Positions 7,284 to 16,214 of a stretch of DNA of 64,000 nucleotides are shown piece after piece. The notes under the pieces are model-generated. The model worked only from the letters and a program-made list of their open reading frames with translations. It had not been told where the DNA came from and did no database searches. Source of the DNA: Youxingia wuxianensis. GTDB lineage: Bacteria > Bacillota > Clostridia > Oscillospirales > Ruminococcaceae. Positions within the stretch are counted from its first letter, which is position 1, and each line of letters opens with the position of its first letter. The position numbers and the translations under genes were made by a program. The stretch covers positions 124,001-188,000 of the forward strand of contig NZ_JACRTD010000006.1 in the NCBI RefSeq assembly GCF_014385085.1, in the 5' to 3' direction.

Positions 7284-8714
7284 TTAATCCTCTACGTTGT
7301 TCCAACCAGACTGCATCTCTTCCAATGCTGCATCAAGGTCAAGCGTATCACTAAAATAATCGACAATACCTTTCCAGAAGGTACCTGCACCAACTGTAGC
7401 AGGCATAGCGTCAGAAGCATCATAACGAATAGTATCAGCATTCTTAAGCACTTTGGCTACCCTTTGGAGCACATCGGTCGTATACCATGAGTCTTCAGCA
7501 CCGTTCATTGGAGCAATTGTACCACCCATCATAATCCATTGCTTGATGGAATCAGCCGTTGTAAAGTATTCCATGACAGCGCGTACTTCAGGACGATCGT
7601 TAAACATAGCATACATATCGCCTTTGATAACAACTGGGATACCATATTCTGGGTCGATTGACGGTAGCTGGAAGAAATCATAATCCTCGCCAGCAACGGC
7701 ATCAGATGGGAAGAATGGAATCATAAAGTTTGCCTGCTTGTGTAGCCATGCTTTTGGTGGGTTGGTGAACAAGGGCTGTACTGCATCTCCATAGTTTGTG
7801 GAAACAATAGATTTTGAACCACCGTATACATAATCTTCATTTTTCCATATCTCTGACATTTTTTCAAAGGCTTTTTTGATTTCAGGAGAAGTGAATGAGA
7901 GTTCGCCGGCAACCCACTTGTCATAATTTTCTGGTGAGGTTACACGCAGTACCATATCAGCTACCCATCCAGCAGCTGGCCATCCTGTTGCAGCACCACT
8001 CTCAATTGCGATAGACCAGGGGGAACCACCGTCCGCTACAATATCCTCACTGAGCTGGATCAGTTCATCCCATGTTTCTGGGATTTTATAGCCCGCCTCA
8101 TCAAAAGCGCTCTTCGGATACCATACAAGGCTTGCCACAGCAACACGGTTCATAGCCGCAGCCATGATTTCTCCATTAGGACTATCCATGGTTGTCATAT
8201 CAATGTAACTATCTTTATATTGCCCCTTTAAATAATCTTCAGATAAAAAAGATTTCAAATCAACTAAATTACCAGCCTCTGCGAAATTAGATAATAATCC
8301 CAGAGAGGCAAAGTTTGCAATATCGGGAGGATTTCCACCATCGACACGTATGGTAATTGAAGCCTCGAATTCTTTGGTATTTTCATATTGCAAGTCAATA
8401 CCTGTATTCTCCTTGAATTCCTTTACACTGGCCTCAAACGCTGCCAAGTCACTGTCACCTATAGAACCCATAATGGTAACTTTCTTTCCCTTAAATTCTC
8501 CAGCGTAAGCTCGTTCAACATATCCTTTTGTACTATCATCCGGCGTAACTTCGCCTTGCAACTGCGTACCGGCGGAGTTAGTGCCGCCATCCGGCGTAAC
8601 TTCGCCTTGCAACTGCGTACCGGCGGAGTTAGTGCCGCATCCAGAAAGAAGCATGGAAAAGATTAAGACAGCGATTCCTACTAAATTCCATATTTTTTTA
8701 GTTACTTTTTTCAT
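7284..8714 (-). CDS. Extracellular solute-binding lipoprotein (ABC sugar importer)
   Basis: This 476-aa protein has a lipoprotein signal peptide (basic start, hydrophobic core, lipobox LSGC with Cys near residue 26) and a family-1 solute-binding fold. It would be anchored to the outer face of the membrane and deliver substrate to the MalF/MalG permeases. Directly after the lipobox, a 17-residue unit beginning GTNSAGTQLQ occurs twice in tandem, encoded by a 51-bp DNA duplication, which lengthens the flexible tether. The ATG is preceded by AAAGGAG. A promoter with a palindrome over its -35 box lies upstream. Confidence 0.9.
   Translation of the reverse strand: MKKVTKKIWNLVGIAVLIFSMLLSGCGTNSAGTQLQGEVTPDGGTNSAGTQLQGEVTPDDSTKGYVERAYAGEFKGKKVTIMGSIGDSDLAAFEASVKEFKENTGIDLQYENTKEFEASITIRVDGGNPPDIANFASLGLLSNFAEAGNLVDLKSFLSEDYLKGQYKDSYIDMTTMDSPNGEIMAAAMNRVAVASLVWYPKSAFDEAGYKIPETWDELIQLSEDIVADGGSPWSIAIESGAATGWPAAGWVADMVLRVTSPENYDKWVAGELSFTSPEIKKAFEKMSEIWKNEDYVYGGSKSIVSTNYGDAVQPLFTNPPKAWLHKQANFMIPFFPSDAVAGEDYDFFQLPSIDPEYGIPVVIKGDMYAMFNDRPEVRAVMEYFTTADSIKQWIMMGGTIAPMNGAEDSWYTTDVLQRVAKVLKNADTIRYDASDAMPATVGAGTFWKGIVDYFSDTLDLDAALEEMQSGWNNVED
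8541..8638. repeat. 51-bp tandem duplication inside the binding-protein gene
   Basis: Bases 8541-8587 are repeated at 8592-8638 without a mismatch, at a period of 51 bases (17 codons, frame kept). The perfect identity points to a recent slippage event. Confidence 0.9.
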
Positions 8715-8733
8715 TTGAATATACTCCTTTACT

Positions 8734-8764
8734 TTTATAATACTTTTATCCGTTTGCGCAACGG
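8734..8764 (-). promoter_or_regulatory. Promoter with operator-like palindrome before the ABC genes
   Basis: On the minus strand, TTGCGC (8756-8761), a 16-base spacer and TATAAA (8734-8739) form a plausible promoter. The -35 region is covered by CCGTT-TGCGC-AACGG (8750-8764), an inverted repeat where a repressor could sit. It differs from the TAAACGTTTA sites upstream in the island. Confidence 0.45.
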
Positions 8765-8777
8765 CTAAACGAACTTA

Positions 8778-8961
8778 TTGTGCAAGTGACCTCCTTTCCC
8801 ATAAGACTAGCTAGATTAAACCAATCCATAATTTATCTCTGATCTAGTTTAAAAAATCTAGCTGCATTTTTGTGCAAGTGACCTCCTTTCCCATAAGACT
8901 AGCTAGATTAAACCAATCCATAATTTATCTCTGATCTAGTTTAAAAAATCTAGCTGCATTT
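8778..8961. repeat. 92-bp tandem duplication covering the 3' end of the amidohydrolase gene
   Basis: The stretch 8778-8869 is repeated at 8870-8961. The copy at 8870-8961 contains the last codons and stop of the amidohydrolase; the other is a non-coding duplicate of the same gene end in the intergenic space. Confidence 0.9.
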
Positions 8962-9821
8962 TCTCCCATAATCTTCCTTAAGTCGTGTTCTCCCAAATCA
9001 AGGCTTTCCATAAAGTCAAGATTCATTTCCGGATCATCGTTATCAGCTCCAAACATGAGACGATCCGGACCAATTATCTCAACAATCCTTTTGATTAATT
9101 CACCAGGATCAATTTTGGGATAAACTAAAAATTTGCATATATAAGTCAACATTGAGAAATCGAGTATAATATTTTCATTTCTCAGGGCAACGAGTACAGC
9201 ATCCTGATACCAGTGTCCACCAACATGGCACAAATCTATTTTTAGTTCCGGAAGATCATAAGCCAGTTCGTCTAGCATTATTGGCATAGCCGGAATCAGC
9301 CGATCCACCTCACGGAACGGTGAATAACCTGTATGAAATGCTACTGGAATATCCAGTTCTATGCACTTTTTATAAAAATTATAGATTTTTTTATCGTTAA
9401 CATCGAATTTGTAATGTCCAGGGATCATTTTTGCTGCTTTAAAACAATGTTCTTTTACCAGAAACTCCAGTGTTTCGATTGATTCTGGGCGAGTCGGGTC
9501 TAAACATGCTACACCGTAAAATCGGTTCGGATACAATTCCTGCGCGCGAATAATCCATTCCAACGAAGTACTGGTAGTAATTCCGGTATCCACGTTGTGC
9601 TCCCCATAATGATACAAATACTCGATATCGGACGGTATCGCAAACATCATCTTAACATTTGTTTTTAATCTATCCATCTGCGCCACCATTTCCTCAATGC
9701 TAAGCAGAAGAAGAGACTCTGCTTCTTCCTGCGTTCGAGGAGCAGCATAAAAGCTATTAACCTCTTTTTTAGGAGGATGTGCATGAGCGTCAACTACAAG
9801 AATGGTATTCGACTTTTTCAT
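8925..9821 (-). CDS. Amidohydrolase family protein (Amidohydro_2, metal-dependent TIM barrel)
   Basis: This 298-aa enzyme starts with the metal-binding pattern VDAHAHP and has further candidate ligands in AFHTGY, DLCHVGGHW and LMFGADNDDP, the layout of the ACMSD/decarboxylase-like amidohydrolases. These act as C-C or C-N hydrolases or decarboxylases of small acids and lactones; the reaction here is not predictable. The gene is complete with a good start at 9821, and lies between the SDR gene and the transporter genes, so it probably acts on the imported compound or an early intermediate. Confidence 0.8.
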   Translation of the reverse strand: MKKSNTILVVDAHAHPPKKEVNSFYAAPRTQEEAESLLLLSIEEMVAQMDRLKTNVKMMFAIPSDIEYLYHYGEHNVDTGITTSTSLEWIIRAQELYPNRFYGVACLDPTRPESIETLEFLVKEHCFKAAKMIPGHYKFDVNDKKIYNFYKKCIELDIPVAFHTGYSPFREVDRLIPAMPIMLDELAYDLPELKIDLCHVGGHWYQDAVLVALRNENIILDFSMLTYICKFLVYPKIDPGELIKRIVEIIGPDRLMFGADNDDPEMNLDFMESLDLGEHDLRKIMGENAARFFKLDQR

Positions 9822-10035
9822 AAGTTACCTCCATCTTAATATAAACTTTCATATTCCAAATGATAACTCTACTTCCTAGGCTTGTTAATTTTTAACATCA
9901 TAAAAAGATATGTGTCAGAAGGTCGTATTCGTATGCAATTATCATACTTAATCAGAGTTCCTTACCGATACAAATAGCCATAACAAACACGCCTTTCGAT
10001 TTTTATCGGTACACAGAGTAAATACTTCATATGTT

Positions 10036-10830
10036 TCAGATACTTAAACCTGTTTTCATGTAATCTCCGAAAGTAGGCATATGCATTGTCAAACCACCAT
10101 CAATCACAATTTCCGCGCCAGTCATAAATCCGGACTCGTCTGAAGCTAGAAACACTACAGCATTTGCGATATCTTCCGGTTTTCCGTTTCTCGGGAGCAA
10201 TGCATGAGATTCCAGCAAATCAAATAGTGGTCCTACATTTGCTGTGGAAGCCTCCGTTACAATGACACCGGGCACCACCACATTACACCGGATATTCTGT
10301 TTTCCGTGCTGTGTCGCAATATAGCGGGTGAGATTGATTACACCAGCTTTCGCCGCACCATAGGCAGAAGGGGAAAGATCCCCTACTAGACCTGCTCCGG
10401 AAGAGGTATTGATGATGGAACCACCTCCGTTTTTAATCATTATAGGAATGACATGCTTACAGCATAGCATCACACTTTTTAACACCAAGTCCATAGCAAA
10501 ATTCCAGGTATCCAGATCCATATCCACTACACCTTTATCGCTTTTTTTCGTAGCTCCAGCGTTGTTGTAAAGAATATCAATTCTCCCGAATTCTGAAACC
10601 GTCTTATTTACCATTTCCATGACAGAATCTTCATTTGTTACATCGGCCTGTATGGAAATTGCCCGACCGCCCTTGTCCTTGATTTCCTTCACCAGCTTGT
10701 CAACCCCATCCATCTTGATGTCAACAGCTACAACCGAGGCACCTTCAGACGCCAGCCTCAGTGCACCGGCATATCCGATTCCCTGACCTGCTCCTGTAAT
10801 AATCGCAACTTTATCATTCAATTTACCCAT
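10036..10830 (-). CDS. Short-chain dehydrogenase/reductase (SDR)
   Basis: The 264-aa protein shows the classical SDR features: cofactor motif TGAGQGIG near residue 13, NNAG near 90, active-site Ser in NTSSGAG and the YxxxK pair in SAYGAAKAG. Asp at the end of the second strand (VVAVDI) favours NAD(H). It would oxidise or reduce a hydroxyl/keto group, probably of a sugar or polyol derivative. The start at 10830 follows AAAGGAGG. A 205-base gap separates it from the amidohydrolase gene. Confidence 0.88.
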   Translation of the reverse strand: MGKLNDKVAIITGAGQGIGYAGALRLASEGASVVAVDIKMDGVDKLVKEIKDKGGRAISIQADVTNEDSVMEMVNKTVSEFGRIDILYNNAGATKKSDKGVVDMDLDTWNFAMDLVLKSVMLCCKHVIPIMIKNGGGSIINTSSGAGLVGDLSPSAYGAAKAGVINLTRYIATQHGKQNIRCNVVVPGVIVTEASTANVGPLFDLLESHALLPRNGKPEDIANAVVFLASDESGFMTGAEIVIDGGLTMHMPTFGDYMKTGLSI

Positions 10831-10847
10831 AAGAGATTCCTCCTTTA

Positions 10848-11077
10848 TTAAATTGATATGGTTTTCCCCTTCGAAAGCAAAAGCGCTTCAGAAACCTTTG
10901 CTGGTTCCAAGGCAAATTCAAGTGATCCGATTTCCGGTTTTTCTATCCTCTAAAATACAATCACAGAAATATTCAAGTTCTCCATAAATGCCCTGTATAA
11001 ACAAATACTTATTTTCCAGTGTATATTTGCAGTTTCTAGGTTCCCATATCATTGCCCGTGTTTCATTCCATTATCCT
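10848..11077 (-). pseudogene. 3' remnant of a Gfo/Idh/MocA oxidoreductase
   Basis: The minus strand encodes WNETRAMIWEPRNCKYTLEN and GELEYFCDCILEDR, then, after a shift by one base, KPEIGSLEFALEPAKVSEAL and a stop at 10848. This is the C-terminal pattern of Gfo/Idh/MocA dehydrogenases. The shift falls on an A5 run (10938-10942 on the plus strand as T5); four A would restore the frame. The NAD-binding N-terminal two-thirds are missing, so the gene was already deleted to a stump between the SDR and PdxA-like genes. Confidence 0.7.
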
Positions 11078-12103
11078 TTATTTACCTTTTAAAACATCAG
11101 TAAAGTCGACAATGCAAAAGCACATGTTGGCTTCATTTGCTATCCCTTTGCCCGCTATATCTGGTGCACAGCCATGTCCCATGGAAGCCATTGGGAAATT
11201 GATATGTGGATGCACAAAATACGCAATATTGTCATCCATATGAGCGCTTTTAAGGCAAACCAGAAGTTGATCATGAAACATATAAATTAAGCCGTAGAGA
11301 TTTTCCCTTTCTGCGGAAATGGTCATAGTATCCGCAGGGTAAGGTCCATAAACATCATACCCTTCCATACAAAGCTTCTGAATTGCCGGGGTGATGACTT
11401 TAATCTCATCATCGCCTATATCACCGCCTTGCCCAGCATGCGGATTCAGAGCAGAAATCCCAATTCTGGGATGCTCGATACCGAACTTTTTCATGCTGTC
11501 ATGCATCTGCACAACAGAGTGACGAATCGCTTCCTCCGTAATCTTATCTGGCACCTCCCTCAGCGGTACATGCCCAACGATACAGTCGTAATATCTCGGA
11601 CCTGCTCTTTTCACACACCCCATACGCTGGACACCCAACATATCGTCAAAGAGAGGAAATTCAGAAGGATATTGAGGATTGTAAAGGACCATGGATTCCT
11701 TTCTGAGAGGACACAACAGTATGCCATCGATTTTCTTTTTCACTGCATAATCAAGGGACACCTCAAAGGCACGAACCATCAAACGACCTGCCTCACTTGT
11801 AATCTCTCCAGCGGGAATATCTTCTGAACGGAAACCTGGTAGGTCAATGAAATATATCGTTTTAGAATCCCACTCCGCCTCATCCGGGTCAGATATGAGG
11901 CGTATATTTTGAATCTGTTCTGGAGCGAAAAGCTCCATTTCCTTTAAAAATATTGGGTAACTAGCAATCACCACCGGTATACATTCCAGCGAACCACCCA
12001 ACTTATGAAACATTTTTGCGGTAATTTCCGGACCGATTCCAGCATGGTCACCTAAGAGTACCCCTACTTTTGGATGTTCTTTATTACACTGATAAAAGTT
12101 CAT
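11078..12103 (-). CDS. PdxA-like 4-phospho-hydroxy-acid dehydrogenase
   Basis: This 341-aa protein belongs to the PdxA family: VLLGDHAGIGPEI (canonical GDPAGIGPE), SALNPHAGQGGDIGDDEI, GPYPADTMT and MFHDQLLVCLK. PdxA makes an oxidative decarboxylation of 4-phosphohydroxythreonine; relatives act on D-threonate or D-erythronate 4-phosphate, and TphB acts on a diol dicarboxylate. Several signature residues differ (GDH instead of GDP), and no DUF1537 kinase is nearby to provide a 4-phosphate, so this is probably a catabolic paralogue rather than the vitamin B6 enzyme. Confidence 0.8.
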   Translation of the reverse strand: MNFYQCNKEHPKVGVLLGDHAGIGPEITAKMFHKLGGSLECIPVVIASYPIFLKEMELFAPEQIQNIRLISDPDEAEWDSKTIYFIDLPGFRSEDIPAGEITSEAGRLMVRAFEVSLDYAVKKKIDGILLCPLRKESMVLYNPQYPSEFPLFDDMLGVQRMGCVKRAGPRYYDCIVGHVPLREVPDKITEEAIRHSVVQMHDSMKKFGIEHPRIGISALNPHAGQGGDIGDDEIKVITPAIQKLCMEGYDVYGPYPADTMTISAERENLYGLIYMFHDQLLVCLKSAHMDDNIAYFVHPHINFPMASMGHGCAPDIAGKGIANEANMCFCIVDFTDVLKGK

Positions 12104-12122
12104 GTTTAGTTCTCCTTACTAT

Positions 12123-13160
12123 TTAGTGTTTCATATCCATAACGACCTTAAAGAACGTTTCCCTCTTCTCAACAATCAAATCGAAAGCATCCTGGATCTT
12201 TTCTTTTGGGAATACATGGGAAACTAATGGAGTAAAGGCTTCCACATTCTCACTAAGGATCTTAACCGCCTGATGGAACTCATCGTTATTGTAACTATGG
12301 CTTCCAATCAAAGTTGCTTCAGCCGTATTAAAATCTGCCAAAATAAAAGGACGAGGGGTTGAAAGGCTGGAAATTGTAGAGACAAACCCGCCGATGCCAA
12401 TAGAATGTACGGCATCCACAAAAACATTTTCGTGAGGAGCGGTAATCAATACACCAGTAGCTTTCTCCATTCCGAAATTCTCAATCACTGCCTGTTCCAG
12501 GTTCTCACGCTCATTATGAACCGCACGTTCCGCACCACTTATGAGAGCCCGCTCCAGTTTGGTATCATCAATATCGACTGCGATAATACGTTTGAAGCCC
12601 ATTGCCTTGGCTGCTATAACCGCCATGCTACCAATAGCCCCCGTACCTATAATCACCAGACGTTCCCGATAATCCGGCGGAATTTGGTTCAGTCCATGTA
12701 CTGCAACCGACAGAGGTTCTGCCAGCACAAAAGTTTTCATATCTACACCCTTAGGTGCTTTAACTACCCAATTTGCAGGAGCATTGAAATATTCCACAAA
12801 GGTTCCAACCCAACCTTTAATTCCTGCGTTAATTTTCTTTGCACACATCTGTGGTTTGCCCTGCTTGCACCATTCACATTCCAAGCAGGTTACAACAGGA
12901 ATTGCTGTAACCATATCGCCTATTTCCAGATTTTCTACATTAGGGCCCTTTTTAACAATAGTTCCTGAGACCTCATGACCAAGTATTACAGGAGGTTTGC
13001 GGAATGTATGTAAGCCATTATAGGCATGGAGATCGCTGGCACAAATGCCTGCATAGGCAACCTCGATTAAAACCTCGTCGTCTTTGATATCCGGTATAGG
13101 AACTTCTCTTATACCGACCTTATGCACTTCTGTAGCCAACAGTGCTTTCATCATATTCAT
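12123..13160 (-). CDS. Zinc-dependent alcohol/polyol dehydrogenase (MDR family), copy B
   Basis: The product of about 345 aa has catalytic-zinc positions in GICASDLHAYNG and GHEVSG, the structural-zinc cluster CLECEWCKQGKPQMC, and a Rossmann motif (GTGAIGSMAV) of the sorbitol/threonine dehydrogenase branch. I use the ATG at 13160, seven bases after AAGGAG, not the upstream TTG. It is a clear paralogue of the gene next to it (13202-14242); both start MKALLAT and share the same blocks throughout. The pair may handle successive hydroxyls or two isomers. Confidence 0.88.
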   Translation of the reverse strand: MNMMKALLATEVHKVGIREVPIPDIKDDEVLIEVAYAGICASDLHAYNGLHTFRKPPVILGHEVSGTIVKKGPNVENLEIGDMVTAIPVVTCLECEWCKQGKPQMCAKKINAGIKGWVGTFVEYFNAPANWVVKAPKGVDMKTFVLAEPLSVAVHGLNQIPPDYRERLVIIGTGAIGSMAVIAAKAMGFKRIIAVDIDDTKLERALISGAERAVHNERENLEQAVIENFGMEKATGVLITAPHENVFVDAVHSIGIGGFVSTISSLSTPRPFILADFNTAEATLIGSHSYNNDEFHQAVKILSENVEAFTPLVSHVFPKEKIQDAFDLIVEKRETFFKVVMDMKH

Positions 13161-13201
13161 AATTCTTCTCCTTATCAATCCATTTTGTTGCCTTCAAGCT
13201 A

Positions 13202-14242
13202 TCAGGACATTTTTATGACGGCTTTTGAGATACCTTCTTTCTTCTGATCTATTATCTCAAAAGCTTCCTGTGCCTTTTCCTTGGGAAACACATGAGACAC
13301 GATGGAAGCAAAAACTTCCGCATTCTCACCCATCAATCGAAGAGCTAGTTCAAAATCCTCTCGACCAAAGGAAGCGGATCCCGATATTCTTCCCAGCTTT
13401 TCCGTTAAATCCGTCACGACAAAAGGACGAGGCGTTGTAATCGTAGAGATTGTAACTACTCTCTTTTCAATTCCAAGGCAATGCACAGCATCAAGCAGTA
13501 CATTTTCATGATCAGCAGTAACGAGAACAGCGGAAGCTTTATCTTTTCCAAAAGGTTCCATTCCAAAGGTCTCCACTACAGCATCCTCCAGACTCTCACG
13601 GAGGACATTAACAGCTCTGTCTGCCCCGCTCTTAAGCGCCAGGTCCAAATTGAATTCAGAAACATCTGACACCATAATTCTTCCGAAACCCATGGCTTTG
13701 GCAGCCACAACAGCAAGAGAGCCAATGGCTCCAACCCCAATTATCAATAGGTTTTCCTTCTCGTTTCCCTGAAATTTCCTAAGTGCGTGGATTGCCACTG
13801 ATAATGGTTCTGCTAGAACGGCAGTCTTCAGGTCTATATTATCAGGTTTTTTATATACCCATCTAGCTGGTATGTTGAAGTATTCCACAAAAGTGCCTAC
13901 CCATCCGGAAGTTCCTGGAACTCTAAGCTTTGCACAGTGGACAGGCATATCTTTTTTACACCATATACATTCCCCACAAGAAACAACTGGCATAGCCGTG
14001 ACCTCATCCCCAATGTTTAGACTGTCAACTTTTACGCCTTTCCTAATAATCACGCCAGACAACTCATGTCCTAGTATTACTGGCGGTTTTCGGAAGGGAT
14101 GTGTACCATGGTAGATGTGCATATCACTACCACAGATGCCGGCATATTCTACTTTTATTAGGACATCATCGTCACCACATTCTGGTGTGGGAATTTCCTG
14201 CATGCTAACCTCGCCTATATTGGTTGCTAATAATGCTTTCAT
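13202..14242 (-). CDS. Zinc-dependent alcohol/polyol dehydrogenase (MDR family), copy A
   Basis: This 346-aa enzyme has the catalytic-zinc motif GICGSDMHIYHG, GHELSG, the structural-zinc cluster CGECIWCKKDMPVHC and the NAD motif GVGAIGSLAV. It is the first gene of the second half of the island, with a candidate promoter about 105 bases upstream and AAGGAGG before the ATG. Copy B follows after 41 bases. Confidence 0.88.
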   Translation of the reverse strand: MKALLATNIGEVSMQEIPTPECGDDDVLIKVEYAGICGSDMHIYHGTHPFRKPPVILGHELSGVIIRKGVKVDSLNIGDEVTAMPVVSCGECIWCKKDMPVHCAKLRVPGTSGWVGTFVEYFNIPARWVYKKPDNIDLKTAVLAEPLSVAIHALRKFQGNEKENLLIIGVGAIGSLAVVAAKAMGFGRIMVSDVSEFNLDLALKSGADRAVNVLRESLEDAVVETFGMEPFGKDKASAVLVTADHENVLLDAVHCLGIEKRVVTISTITTPRPFVVTDLTEKLGRISGSASFGREDFELALRLMGENAEVFASIVSHVFPKEKAQEAFEIIDQKKEGISKAVIKMS

Positions 14243-14346
14243 TAATAGTTTTTCCTCCTTTAAATGACATAGTAAATAATTCTAACTTCTTAACAACAAA
14301 AACAAATTCCTGATTGTTGAATATTTTTATATAATCCATCAATTGT

Positions 14347-14374
14347 ATTATATAAAAATAAAGGTAAATGTCTA
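14347..14374 (-). promoter_or_regulatory. Candidate promoter of the dehydrogenase/PdxA/SDR genes
   Basis: TAGACA (14369-14374), 16 bases, TATAAT (14347-14352) on the minus strand. The surrounding 14243-14523 is very AT-rich and holds no gene; I found no TAAACGTTTA operator in it. Confidence 0.5.
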
Positions 14375-14523
14375 TTTTTATTTTTATTTCTATTATATAA
14401 TATTTTGATATCTATATAATTACTCTCTTCCTTTTCATTCAGTTTCAACAAAATAATACATACTTGAAGAACGTTTTTAGCCTTGCGCTTAAAATCTCAA
14501 GTCATATAATTATTTGTACTGCA

Positions 14524-16173
14524 TCAAAGAACAAATGCACGATTGTATAAATTATTTTTTTCAGGATAATCAACTCTATGATGACTCCCCCTGCTTTCCT
14601 TTCGTTGTAAAGCAGAAATTGCCATTATTTGAGATGTATACATCAAAGAATACAGTTCAAAATTCCGTAGATTTATTACATTGCCCAGAGGTGCATTATT
14701 AATTTCCTTTTGCAGCTGGTCCACCATTTGTAAAACAAAATTCAAACTGACTTCTGATCGATTGATGAGAAGATTCTCCTGATTGCATTCTTTCAGCCGC
14801 AGAATCATTCCTTCTGTATCGATCACTCTGAGTAACAATTCCTTTTTTCTATCAACAAACTTGGCAACCAACTGGGAATCTAATTTGGTCACAGGATTCT
14901 GCAGCGCACTTAGCGCAGCATTTTTACCAGCAATTGCGCCAAACACCTGACATGTTACCATCATGTTGCCACCCAGACGGTTAGCACCATGTGAACCTCC
15001 TGCAACCTCTCCAGCTGCAAAAAGTCCAGGAATTTTGGTGGAAGCTGACTTATCGATCACCAAACCACCGCTTGTGGCATGAGCAAACACCGCAACTTCC
15101 GCTTTTTGCTTCAGCAGGTCAACACCTTTATGCAGCATATAATCCCTTGCAATAGGCCACATATGATGAATTCCACAGTCATCTTCCAACGACTGTATAT
15201 AGCTGTCCGTCATATGTGACAGATCTGCCACGATACCCCCGTGTTCAGTTCCTCGACCATTGCATATTTCCTTGTGTGCAGCAATCTCCAAATATTTTGA
15301 AGCATCACTTGTTGAGAAAGGAAAATGTCGCCTATGCTCATGCATCACATCATAACTTGATAGTCCCTCAGGCAAGTAGTTAGTCAAAAACTCCATATTT
15401 TCCCCATTATAAAGGCGTGGCATTCCTTCCCAAAGATAAGCGTTGAACATGTTTATCACCGGATGAGAAAAACACATCCCAACCTGCATGAATTCCATGT
15501 TAATCAACTTGGCTCCCGCTTCATGTCCAATTGTGTAACCATCACCAGTAACATCCAATGGGTTCATATTTCGAAGAAAAGCCTGTGTGGTTCCCCCTGT
15601 AGCCAGTACAACACTACCAGATTCAATGATGAAGCTCTTTCCTTCCGCATCCCAGCCAAATGCTCCCGCACAGCGTTCGCAATCCATAAGCAGACCTGCA
15701 ATCGTCACTCTATCCAGTATCTGAATTTTGTGTCGTTTCTTAATCTGCTGCGTCATAGCCTCTATAATAGGTTTTCCATGTCCACGAATAACATGGGTCC
15801 GGGCAGACTCAGAGAAACAACTCTTGAATATATAGAAGTCTCCATCCTCCATTTCGAATGAGACCCCCCACTCTATGAGGCGAGAAATTGTATCCGGCGC
15901 CTGTTCCGCTAACAGTTGAGCTAGTGCTGGATCAACCATCCCCTGGCCTGCACTTACAATATCTTCATAATGTCTCTCAATATCACCAGGCACATCTGGA
16001 TTACCTGCATTGTATCCTGCCATTTCCGCCACGGGGAAACATGTAGCTCCAGCATTTCCTAGCGGCTTTTTGCTCACCATCAGTACACGAGCACCGCAAT
16101 CAGCAGCTTCTATTGCTGCACGGCAAGCTGCACCTCCTGCACCTATCACCAAAACATCTGTCTGAAATCGCAT
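14524..16173 (-). CDS. FAD-dependent reductase of the fumarate reductase flavoprotein family
   Basis: This 549-aa protein begins with the FAD motif VIGAGGAACRAAIEAA, has the family pattern GNAGATCFP, the capping-domain residues RTHVIRGHGKPIIEAM and the C-terminal FAD motif PGLFAAGEVAGG followed by SHGANRLGGNMM. These match the flavoprotein subunit of succinate dehydrogenase/fumarate reductase and related enoate or steroid reductases. No iron-sulfur or membrane-anchor subunit is beside it, so it is probably a soluble reductase. With the CoA transferase and crotonase upstream, reduction of an alpha,beta-unsaturated acyl intermediate is a reasonable guess. A TAAACGTTTA site precedes the start. 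Confidence 0.82.
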   Translation of the reverse strand: MRFQTDVLVIGAGGAACRAAIEAADCGARVLMVSKKPLGNAGATCFPVAEMAGYNAGNPDVPGDIERHYEDIVSAGQGMVDPALAQLLAEQAPDTISRLIEWGVSFEMEDGDFYIFKSCFSESARTHVIRGHGKPIIEAMTQQIKKRHKIQILDRVTIAGLLMDCERCAGAFGWDAEGKSFIIESGSVVLATGGTTQAFLRNMNPLDVTGDGYTIGHEAGAKLINMEFMQVGMCFSHPVINMFNAYLWEGMPRLYNGENMEFLTNYLPEGLSSYDVMHEHRRHFPFSTSDASKYLEIAAHKEICNGRGTEHGGIVADLSHMTDSYIQSLEDDCGIHHMWPIARDYMLHKGVDLLKQKAEVAVFAHATSGGLVIDKSASTKIPGLFAAGEVAGGSHGANRLGGNMMVTCQVFGAIAGKNAALSALQNPVTKLDSQLVAKFVDRKKELLLRVIDTEGMILRLKECNQENLLINRSEVSLNFVLQMVDQLQKEINNAPLGNVINLRNFELYSLMYTSQIMAISALQRKESRGSHHRVDYPEKNNLYNRAFVL

Positions 16174-16186
16174 AATACCTCCATAT

Positions 16187-16198
16187 GTAAACGTTTAT
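16187..16198. promoter_or_regulatory. LacI-type operator or cre-like site
   Basis: The 10-bp palindrome TAAACGTTTA (16188-16197) lies between the crotonase and FAD reductase genes, just upstream of GGAGG. The same core occurs in the LacI promoter at 20825-20838. It also resembles the CcpA consensus (TGTAAACGTTTATA here), so local repressor and CcpA cannot be told apart by sequence. Confidence 0.5.
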
Positions 16199-16214
16199 AT
16201 ATCATTCAAAAAAA

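Noticed and set aside
9963..10011. TACCGATA/TATCGGTA inverted repeat after the SDR gene, considered as a terminator
   Set aside because: The arms are only eight bases with a 33-base spacer and no T run follows; too weak to call.
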